Positions 1 to 5,148 of a stretch of DNA of 5,148 nt are shown here, piece by piece (the first letter of the stretch is position 1; each line of letters opens with the position of its first letter). The stretch covers positions 344 to 5,491 of the forward strand of contig PKWC01000050.1 in assembly GCA_003131925.1 (NCBI GenBank). Direction: 5' to 3'. The notes below the pieces were generated by a model that ran no database searches, was not told the DNA's origin, and saw only the letters and a program-made list of their open reading frames with translations. The stretch is from Alphaproteobacteria bacterium. GTDB lineage: Bacteria; Pseudomonadota; Alphaproteobacteria; Micropepsales; Micropepsaceae. The translations under genes and the position numbers were made by a program.

Positions 1-640
1 CGTGCTGCTGCTCGACGAGATCGAGAAGGCGCATCCCGATCTGTTCAACATCCTTTTGCAGGTCATGGATCACGGCAAGCTGACAGACCACAACGGCAAG
101 AAGATCGACTTCCGCAATGTCGTGCTGATCATGACGACGAATGCCGGGGCGGCCGAATCCGCACGGGAGGCGATTGGATTTGGCAGGGTCAGGCGCGAAG
201 GCGACGACGAAGAAGCCATCAAGCGCCTTTTCACGCCGGAGTTCCGCAATCGTCTCGACGCCACGATCGCGTTCGCACCGCTCTCACGCGATACGATCGA
301 CCGCGTCGTCGAGAAGTTTGTGCTCGAGCTGGAGGCGCAGCTTTCCGACCGCGATGTCAGCTTCGATCTCACACCGGAGGCGACGCGGTGGCTCGGCCAG
401 AAAGGCTATGACGACCATTTTGGCGCCCGCCCGCTCGCGCGCGTCATCCAGGATCACATCAAGAAGCCGCTCGCCGACGAGATTCTGTTTGGGCGGCTCA
501 AGAGCGGAGGCACGGTGAGAGTGCTGCTCGACCGTGAAAAAGACGAATTGGCATTCGAGTTCATCGCCAATGAGACCGGGCGACCCAAGGCGCTCCCCCC
601 GCCCGGAGGACGCGAGCCGAACAAGACGGAAACCGTGTAG
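1..640 (+). CDS. clpA: ATP-dependent Clp protease ATP-binding subunit ClpA, C-terminal part (5' end outside window)
   Basis: This is the last ~213 residues of ClpA, the hexameric AAA+ unfoldase that feeds substrates into ClpP in the cytoplasm; full-length ClpA is usually 750-800 residues. The reading frame is open at the window's left edge, so the start is missing. Visible second-AAA+-domain (D2) parts, numbered from the first full codon at base 2: Walker B (VLLLDEIEKAHPD, 1-13), sensor 1 (MTTNAG, 44-49), the ClpP-docking loop IGFG (58-61), the arginine-finger segment (FTPEFRNRLD, 77-86) and sensor 2 (GARPLARVI, 141-149). The IGF loop right after sensor 1, together with the TTNAG context, marks ClpA rather than ClpB, which lacks a ClpP loop; ClpC is less likely in this lineage. 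The protein ends in a short proline-rich polar tail. The stop TAG is 20 bases from the convergent HIT gene. The adaptor gene clpS is usually upstream of clpA but cannot be seen here. Confidence 0.96.
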   Translation, partial: VLLLDEIEKAHPDLFNILLQVMDHGKLTDHNGKKIDFRNVVLIMTTNAGAAESAREAIGFGRVRREGDDEEAIKRLFTPEFRNRLDATIAFAPLSRDTIDRVVEKFVLELEAQLSDRDVSFDLTPEATRWLGQKGYDDHFGARPLARVIQDHIKKPLADEILFGRLKSGGTVRVLLDREKDELAFEFIANETGRPKALPPPGGREPNKTETV

Positions 641-660
641 TCACACGCGCCGCCGGTCGG

Positions 661-1077
661 TCAGAGCTGCGCGCGGATCCGCGCGGCGATTGGTTCCAGA
701 ACTTGCGGATCGGCTTTGGCACGGCCGTGCAGCCTGAGATCGAGCCCCTCCGAGCGCGGCACGATGTGAAAATGCACGTGTGCGATGCTCTGGCCCGCAG
801 CAGTGCCATTCAGCTGAACAAGCATGAGCCCCTCGCAGTTCAATGCTTTCCGCACTGCGCCGGCCACGCGTTGGGTCGTTGCCATGAGCGCCGAGGCGCC
901 CGTTTGCGACAGATCGAAAATCGTTTCCGAGGACTCTTTTGGAATGACAAGCGTGTGCCCTTCGGCGGAGGGCATGATGTCCATGAAGGCGAGCGTCTGG
1001 CCGTCCTCGAATATTTTCACGCTCGGCAATTCGCCGCGCAGGATTTTTGCAAATACGTTGTTTGAATCGTACGGCAT
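661..1077 (-). CDS. HIT (histidine triad) family nucleotide-binding hydrolase
   Basis: This is a small HIT-superfamily protein of 138 residues, the usual length for the HinT/Fhit-like group that hydrolyses nucleotide phosphoramidates or dinucleoside polyphosphates. From the chosen start, the N-terminus (MPYDSNNVFAKILRGELP) is typical of proteobacterial members. GHTLVIPK lies at about residues 40-47, and the active-site triad HVHFH at 100-104 is followed by IVPR. The middle triad histidine would act as the nucleophile by family knowledge. Two starts are possible. An ATG at 1084-1086 forms an ATGA overlap with the stop of the upstream FemAB-like gene and gives 141 residues. The ATG at 1075-1077 has the Shine-Dalgarno-like AGAGGA about 9 bases upstream and matches the usual family N-terminus, so I prefer it. 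The gene is last in the minus-strand operon and converges on clpA. The exact substrate cannot be told from sequence. Confidence 0.94.
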   Translation of the reverse strand: MPYDSNNVFAKILRGELPSVKIFEDGQTLAFMDIMPSAEGHTLVIPKESSETIFDLSQTGASALMATTQRVAGAVRKALNCEGLMLVQLNGTAAGQSIAHVHFHIVPRSEGLDLRLHGRAKADPQVLEPIAARIRAQL

Positions 1078-1082
1078 GGAAG

Positions 1083-2249
1083 TCATTCCTCTTTTCTGAA
1101 TGGTGCAACCTGCGCAGCCTCGGCGATTGCCGAAGCCACCAATTCCCGTTCGTGCGAAAGGTAACGTGCCACGGCACTGCGCAATCCGTCGTGGAAAATG
1201 TAATGGGCGCTGTGCGTTGCGACCGGCCGATAACCCCGCAACAGCTTGTGCGGACCCTGGGCGCCGGCTTCCACTTTGCGCAATCCGTTGGCGATCGCAA
1301 ACTCGATCGCCTGATAGTAGCAGGTCTCGAAGTGCAGGAACGGGACGAATTCGCCGGCGCCCCAGTTGCGTCCGAAAAGCACGCGCTCGCCGATGAAATT
1401 CAGTGCGCCAGCGATCGGACGCCCACCGCGACGCGCCAATATCAAAAGCACCGATCCTCCCATGTCAGCGCCAATCTGGCTGAAGAACTCGCGGGGCAGG
1501 TAAGGGCGCCCCCATTTTCGGCTGCCCGTTTTCATGTAGAAGCCAAAAAAAGCGTCCCAATGCGCTTCCGTTATATCGTTGCCCGCAAGCCATTCGAACG
1601 AGATGCCTCCCTCGCGCACGGCCGCGCGCTCCTTGCGAAGATTTTTGCGCCTGGAAGACGACAAGTGGCCAAGAAAATTCTCGAATGACGAATAGGCCTC
1701 GTTTTCCCAATGGAACTGCTGATCGGTGCGCAGGAGAAAGCCGCACGCGGCGGCTGCAGACGACTCCGCTTCCGTCATGAAGGTGACGTGGAGGGAGGAA
1801 ACTTTCAGCCGGTTCGCCGCGTCCATTCCCGCCATCAGAAGCGCCTCTTGGACCTGGGCTCGCTGCGTGCCCCCGGCAACGAGCAATCGGGGGCCGGTCA
1901 CGGGCGTGAACGGCACAGAGGCCTGGAGTTTGGGATAGTAGTGGCCGCCCGCGCGCTCCAGTGCCTCAGCCCAGCCCTGGTCGAACACGTATTCGCCGAG
2001 GCTGTGGTTCTTCAGATAAAGCGGAAGAATGGCCTTGACGGAACCGCTGCCTTCGAGCGCGAGATGACAGGGATTCCAGCCGGTTTCCGGCGATGCGGAG
2101 TGCGACGATTCGAGAGCGGCAAAGAATTCGAAACGCGTGAACGGGTGGCAATCGGCCGAACCGTCTGGGTTTGCGCATGAATTCCATGCCGCAGCGCCGA
2201 TCTCCGCCGCAGACCTTGCAATGCGCGCTGTGACGAACTCTGCGGTCAC
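1083..2249 (-). CDS. FemAB-like / DUF482 GNAT-superfamily acyltransferase of unknown substrate
   Basis: This 388-residue protein belongs to the FemAB-like family (DUF482, COG3146), whose members are annotated as GNAT-fold acyltransferases or 'peptidoglycan biosynthesis/recognition' proteins. Recognisable conserved blocks are HPFTRFEFFAALE (about 35-47), YVFDQGWAEALERAGGHYYP (about 87-106), a basic RKNLRKERAAV segment (201-211), KWGRPYLPREFF (245-256), NWGA (295-298) and a C-terminal HFETCYYQAIEFAIANGL plus GAQGPHK block (306-335). No signal peptide or membrane segment is visible, so it should be cytoplasmic. The start is GTG at 2247-2249, whose last two bases belong to the TGA stop of the RidA-like gene (GTGA overlap); its own stop overlaps an ATG of the HIT gene (ATGA). 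This implies one transcript and coupled translation. Fold and family are well supported; donor and acceptor substrates are unknown, and a cell-wall role is inferred only from distant similarity to FemAB. Confidence 0.92.
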   Translation of the reverse strand: MTAEFVTARIARSAAEIGAAAWNSCANPDGSADCHPFTRFEFFAALESSHSASPETGWNPCHLALEGSGSVKAILPLYLKNHSLGEYVFDQGWAEALERAGGHYYPKLQASVPFTPVTGPRLLVAGGTQRAQVQEALLMAGMDAANRLKVSSLHVTFMTEAESSAAAACGFLLRTDQQFHWENEAYSSFENFLGHLSSSRRKNLRKERAAVREGGISFEWLAGNDITEAHWDAFFGFYMKTGSRKWGRPYLPREFFSQIGADMGGSVLLILARRGGRPIAGALNFIGERVLFGRNWGAGEFVPFLHFETCYYQAIEFAIANGLRKVEAGAQGPHKLLRGYRPVATHSAHYIFHDGLRSAVARYLSHERELVASAIAEAAQVAPFRKEE

Positions 2250-2713
2250 GCGATCTCGAAAATAGCCTCGACTTCCGCCGCCACGTTGCGAGGCAGTGAC
2301 CCCGCGCCGACCGCGGCGCGCGCGTGCCGTCCCAATTCTCCGAAAATCTCAACGATCAGATCGGACGCGCCGTTGGCGACCTCGGGATGCTGCGTGAAGC
2401 CGGGAACCGCATTTACAAATACGCCAAGCTTCACGCAACGCTTCACGCGATCGAGGTCGCCGTCCAACGCCGCCTTGAGCTGCGCGACCACGTTGATGGC
2501 GCACAACCTGGCGGCGGCATGGCCCTGCTCGACCGACAGGTCCTTTCCGACGATGCCGACGAATTTGAGTCCGTCGGCCGCGAGCGTGACCTGGCCGGAA
2601 ATGAAAACCAGATTGTCCACCGTCACCTGGGGAACATAGCTCGCCACCGGCGCCGGTGGTGCAGGCAAAACAATGCCGAGCTCTTTCAGTCGGCTGTCGA
2701 TGCGTCCGGTCAT
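2246..2713 (-). CDS. RidA family protein (YjgF/YER057c/UK114-like)
   Basis: This 155-residue protein is of the longer RidA-like subgroup (start MTGRIDSRLKELGI, about 155 residues, against about 128 for classical RidA). RidA proteins hydrolyse reactive enamine/imine intermediates made by PLP enzymes, or related imines. Landmarks are LVFISGQV (35-42), the block around EQGHAAARLCAINVV (62-76), and ARAAVGAGSLPRNVAAEVEAI (131-151). In that last block Arg132 aligns with the substrate-binding Arg105 of E. coli RidA, and Glu147 aligns with its Glu120. Keeping the arginine is consistent with deaminase activity, but this subgroup is less studied and its substrate is uncertain. ATG at 2711-2713 is chosen because AGGAG lies 6 bases upstream and the N-terminus fits the family; an in-frame upstream start at 2761 would add 16 atypical residues. 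It is first in the minus-strand operon and overlaps the next gene by GTGA. Confidence 0.94.
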   Translation of the reverse strand: MTGRIDSRLKELGIVLPAPPAPVASYVPQVTVDNLVFISGQVTLAADGLKFVGIVGKDLSVEQGHAAARLCAINVVAQLKAALDGDLDRVKRCVKLGVFVNAVPGFTQHPEVANGASDLIVEIFGELGRHARAAVGAGSLPRNVAAEVEAIFEIA

Positions 2714-2870
2714 GCGAGTCTCCTGCAGGCGGTCTTGATCTTGAGATGGGACGGGAACCAATGTGCATTCATATTGCGCGCCGCGGCAAGTCCGTGAGTT
2801 GGTTCGTCGCCGAAGGGTTTCTCATGCCCGGATTGAATCGCTACCCCAAAGCGTATTATTCCCGCGATGA

Positions 2871-2891
2871 TCCCCCGGTTTAACCGGGGGA
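2871..2891. repeat. 21-base near-perfect palindrome (possible operator or hairpin)
   Basis: The arms TCCCCCGGTT (2871-2880) and AACCGGGGGA (2882-2891) are exact reverse complements around a single central T. As RNA it would fold into a 7-base-pair GC stem (CCCCCGG/CCGGGGG) closed by an A/T-rich loop. Neither strand has a T-run directly after it, so a standard intrinsic terminator is not supported. The position in the intergenic region, about 160 bases upstream of the ridA-like start and 215 upstream of aguA, suits a transcription-factor operator, which is inference. Confidence 0.7.
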
Positions 2892-2934
2892 GAACCTAGA
2901 AGCAGTGCTTACGGAATTTCTTCACGGTGCTGGG

Positions 2935-2964
2935 TCCCGGCTCTCCGCTTCGCGTCGGCCGGGA
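2935..2964. repeat. REP-like palindromic intergenic element
   Basis: TCCCGGC (2935-2941) is the exact reverse complement of GCCGGGA (2958-2964). Between them lies CGC-TTC-GCG (2946-2954), which can form an inner hairpin, so the whole folds as a stem with an internal bulge. The form 'cccggctctccgcttcgc...gccgggatgac' resembles short dispersed intergenic repeats I recall from alphaproteobacterial genomes such as Bradyrhizobium relatives. Only one copy is in the window, so repetition in this genome cannot be shown here. Confidence 0.55.
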
Positions 2965-3106
2965 TGACACGCTTTGGATTTATATACGCGGAACGCGCCT
3001 TGGTCCGCTTTTGCCGCCGCATCCCATATGAGGCGATGTGGGCGATGCCGGCCTGCCGGTCCGGGCTTCGAACAGCTATATCAGAGTCATGACAAACGGA
3101 TTTTCC

Positions 3107-4123
3107 ATGACGAAAGCCTCATCCGCGGGCCTTTGGATGCCGGCGGAATGGGCCGCTCATCGCCGCACATGGATGTGCTGGCCTTGCCGAACGGAAGCGT
3201 GGGGCAGCCCGGACGGCCTCTTGCGGGCAAAAAAAGCCGCGGCGCGCGTGGCGCGTGCGATCTCGGATTTCGAGCCGGTCGTCATGGCCGTGCGGCCGGA
3301 GGACGCGGCGGAGGCGGCAAGCAGCTGCGGAGGCTCGGCGGAATTGTTCGAGACGCCGCTCGACGATTCCTGGGCGCGGGACACGGGGCCGACATTTCTT
3401 GCCAGTGCGGAACGCGCCGGGATCGCATGGCAGTTCAATGCCTGGGGGCAAAAATACCATCCGTTTGAAAACGACCAGGCGTTCGCCGCGCACGTCCTCG
3501 AGCACGTCCGTGCACGGATGTGTCGGCCGTCCCTCGTCTGCGAAGGCGGCGCCATTCATGTCGATGGTGAAGGGACGCTGATGACCACCGAACAGTGTCT
3601 TCTCAATTCGAATCGCAATCCCTCACTTTCGATGGAACAGGTCGAAGACATCCTCGCGAGATACACGGGCTGCCGTCGTGTTCTATGGCTCGGCAGTGGT
3701 TTTTCGGACGAAGAAACCGACGGACATATCGACAACATCGCCTGTTTCGCCGCGCCTGGACGGGTGATCATTGGAATTCCTCCTCTGAGGTCCCATCCGG
3801 ATTTTGCTGCCGTGGCGGAAGCAAAACGCCGGCTTGCACACGCGCGAGACGCTGAAGGGCGGCAGATCGAAATCATAGAAATTGCGCAGCCGAGAAAAAT
3901 GAGGACGGACTGGCGCGGCCGGCTGCTTGCGGCAAGCTACGTCAATTTCTATCTCGTGAACGGAGGTGTCGTGATGCCTGGATTCGACGATTTGGAAGAC
4001 GGTCCGGCGCGCCGGGTGCTTGCCGACTGCTTTCCCGGTCGCGAAATCGTCCAGGTTGACGCGCTGGATATCGTCCAGGGCGGCGGGGGAATCCACTGCA
4101 CCACCCAGCAGGAGCCGGCATGA
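3107..4123 (+). CDS. aguA: Agmatine deiminase (agmatine iminohydrolase)
   Basis: AguA hydrolyses agmatine to N-carbamoylputrescine and ammonia, the first step of a decarboxylase-independent tail of putrescine synthesis; it belongs to the guanidine-modifying (pentein, PAD_porph-type) superfamily. From the chosen start (338 residues, close to family length) I see MPAEW (11-15), DSWARDTGP (87-95), EGG (146-148), ETDGHID (203-209) with His207, and the catalytic GGGGIHCTTQQ (325-335) with nucleophile Cys331. The catalytic set looks intact. The start is uncertain: ATG at 3107 has a weak GGA 6 bases upstream and gives MTKASSAGLWMPAEW, which fits homologues; ATG at 3089 (344 residues) and GTG at 3038 (361 residues) are in frame, but the extra residues look unlike the family. 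Its TGA overlaps the aguB ATG (ATGA), so the pair is very likely one coupled operon. The enzyme is cytoplasmic, with no signal peptide. Confidence 0.95.
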   Translation: MTKASSAGLWMPAEWAAHRRTWMCWPCRTEAWGSPDGLLRAKKAAARVARAISDFEPVVMAVRPEDAAEAASSCGGSAELFETPLDDSWARDTGPTFLASAERAGIAWQFNAWGQKYHPFENDQAFAAHVLEHVRARMCRPSLVCEGGAIHVDGEGTLMTTEQCLLNSNRNPSLSMEQVEDILARYTGCRRVLWLGSGFSDEETDGHIDNIACFAAPGRVIIGIPPLRSHPDFAAVAEAKRRLAHARDAEGRQIEIIEIAQPRKMRTDWRGRLLAASYVNFYLVNGGVVMPGFDDLEDGPARRVLADCFPGREIVQVDALDIVQGGGGIHCTTQQEPA

Positions 4124-4986
4124 GAAACGTGACGTTCGCAGCGACGCAGTTCGCATCCTCTCCCGATTCCAGAGCCAACATCGCCAAGGCCAAGAAACGC
4201 GTGCGAGAGGCGGCCGCGCAGGGCGCCAACGTTGTTCTCGTCCAGGAGCTGTTTGAAACGCGCTATTTCTGCCAGGACCAGAATCCGGAGCATTTTAAAC
4301 TGGCTTCCGAATTCGAGGGGAACGCTCTGGTGGACGAAATGGCGGCGCAGGCTCGCGAGCTGGGCGTGGTGCTGCCCGTCAGTTTCTTCGAGCGCGCCGG
4401 CCACGCGCATTTCAATTCGCTCGCACTGGTTGATGCGGACGGCGCCATTCTCGGGCTGTATCGCAAATCGCACATTCCCGCCGGTCCCGGATACCAGGAA
4501 AAATTCTATTTCACGCCCGGAGACACCGGCTTCCGTGTATGGCGGACGCGCTTCGGAATGTTTGGTTGCGGCATCTGCTGGGATCAATGGTTTCCCGAAG
4601 CCGCGCGCGCGATGGCTTTGCAGGGGGCGGAGGCGTTGCTCTATCCCACCGCGATCGGCACCGAGCCTGCGCCCGCGCCACCGCTCGACAGCCGCGATCA
4701 CTGGCGGCGGGTCATGCAGGGCCATGCAGCGGCCAATTGCATGCCACTTGTCGCATCCAACCGCACGGGCACGGAGCGAGGCGAAGCCGGTGAAATCACA
4801 TTCTACGGATCGTCGTTCATCGCCGACGCGACCGGCGCTCTCGTCGCCGAGCTTGGGCGCGAGGATGAGGGCGTCATCGTTGCGACGTTCGACCTGGACG
4901 AGGTTGCTCGCGCGCGTGCGTCGTGGGGCCTCTTCCGGGACCGCAGGCCCGATTTGTACGATCCCCTGACGAAGCACGGCGCCTGA
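4120..4986 (+). CDS. aguB: N-carbamoylputrescine amidase
   Basis: AguB is a nitrilase-superfamily (carbon-nitrogen hydrolase) enzyme that converts N-carbamoylputrescine to putrescine, CO2 and ammonia, completing the pathway begun by AguA. The 288-residue length is usual. The catalytic Glu-Lys-Cys triad is visible: Glu43 in VQELFETRYFCQ, Lys116 in LYRKSHIP and Cys153 in GICWDQWFPE. YPTAIGTEP (175-183) and the C-terminal SWGLFRDRRPDLY (268-280) are also typical of this amidase rather than of generic nitrilases or beta-ureidopropionases. The ATG at 4120-4122 has a good Shine-Dalgarno AGGAG at 4110-4114, 5 bases upstream, and overlaps the aguA stop by 4 bases. Substrate assignment rests on sequence character plus the partner gene. 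No transporter or regulator follows within the window. Confidence 0.95.
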   Translation: MRNVTFAATQFASSPDSRANIAKAKKRVREAAAQGANVVLVQELFETRYFCQDQNPEHFKLASEFEGNALVDEMAAQARELGVVLPVSFFERAGHAHFNSLALVDADGAILGLYRKSHIPAGPGYQEKFYFTPGDTGFRVWRTRFGMFGCGICWDQWFPEAARAMALQGAEALLYPTAIGTEPAPAPPLDSRDHWRRVMQGHAAANCMPLVASNRTGTERGEAGEITFYGSSFIADATGALVAELGREDEGVIVATFDLDEVARARASWGLFRDRRPDLYDPLTKHGA

Positions 4987-5148
4987 CCCACATTCTCTTG
5001 CGTCAATCGTGTGGTTTCGCCATTTGCGTTCGCCGTGTTCAACGTGGCAGGCCGGCTGATATCTCGTCTTCGCGCCAGAGCCACGCCGCCCCCCGCACAC
5101 CGCTCGAATCCCCGTGAAAATTTCGCACAATTCTCGGGGGAAGTTCCG

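Larger units (their letters stand above)
2714..3106. other. Divergent intergenic region between the ridA-like operon and aguAB
   Basis: About 390 bases separate two divergently read operons, so promoters for both should lie here. I find no convincing protein gene, tRNA or other RNA gene. The notable contents are a near-perfect palindrome at 2871-2891 and a REP-like inverted repeat at 2935-2964. A weak promoter-like arrangement is present on the minus strand: AATAAT as a -10 (plus-strand 2855-2860) with TTAAAC 17 bases upstream (2878-2883), the latter inside the palindrome. On the plus strand, AT-rich TATATA (2981-2986) and TATATC (3077-3082) could be -10 elements, but neither has a recognisable -35. 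All promoter calls here are weak. Confidence 0.6.

Noticed and set aside
2761..2883. Small plus-strand reading frame of 40 codons starting MCIHIARRGKSV and ending at the TAA inside the palindrome
   Set aside because: No recognisable family, only a weak GGGA upstream, and it lies in a region expected to hold promoters; likely chance.
2973..3088. TATATA (2981-2986) and TATATC (3077-3082) as -10 elements for aguA
   Set aside because: No -35-like hexamer lies at 16-18 bases upstream of either, so a promoter cannot be placed.
2974..3468. Plus-strand frame overlapping the first part of aguA
   Set aside because: It shares bases with the clearly real aguA frame and its glycine/arginine-rich product is typical of a GC-rich shadow frame.
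4988..5014. CCACA...TGTGG inverted repeat just after the aguB stop as a terminator
   Set aside because: The stem is only 5 base pairs with a 17-base loop and no proper T-run follows, so it is too weak to call.
3949..5130. Long minus-strand open frame (393 codons) antisense to aguB and the end of aguA
   Set aside because: The opposite strand encodes AguB with a full catalytic triad; the antisense product has no recognisable motif and is explained by GC-rich codon bias.
4987..5148. The 162-base tail after aguB, including an imperfect GTG...CAC symmetry at 5115-5129
   Set aside because: No open frame with recognisable content and the symmetry is poor; it is probably an intergenic region with the next gene outside the window.

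Overview
The window looks like a chromosomal, GC-rich stretch from an alphaproteobacterium, most likely of the Hyphomicrobiales. The base for this is the protein character and the gene neighbourhood: clpA, then a HIT protein, a FemAB-like acyltransferase and a RidA-family protein. No mobile element, CRISPR array, tRNA or rRNA was seen, and the content is mostly housekeeping metabolism.

Layout: (1) Bases 1-640 (+) hold the 3' end of clpA, the AAA+ unfoldase of the ClpAP protease; its 5' part lies outside the window. (2) Bases 661-2713 (-) form a tightly packed three-gene operon read right to left: ridA-like, then a FemAB-like/DUF482 acyltransferase, then a HIT-family hydrolase. Both junctions are 4-base stop/start overlaps (GTGA and ATGA), so translational coupling is likely. 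clpA and the HIT gene converge with only 20 bases between them. (3) Bases 2714-3106 are a divergent intergenic region of about 390 bases. It contains a near-perfect palindrome (2871-2891) and a REP-like inverted repeat (2935-2964). (4) Bases 3107-4986 (+) carry agmatine deiminase (aguA) and N-carbamoylputrescine amidase (aguB), overlapping by ATGA. (5) Bases 4987-5148 have no recognisable gene.

Function: AguA hydrolyses agmatine to N-carbamoylputrescine and ammonia. AguB converts that to putrescine, CO2 and ammonia. Together they are a complete two-step agmatine-to-putrescine route. The arginine decarboxylase that would supply agmatine is not in the window. The divergent RidA-family gene may detoxify reactive enamine/imine intermediates, but a link to polyamine metabolism is only inferred from position.

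I see no convincing undescribed system. The items most worth checking are the intergenic palindrome/REP-like cluster, a 16-base palindrome at the clpA/HIT convergent junction, and the little-characterised FemAB-like protein coupled to RidA and HIT genes.
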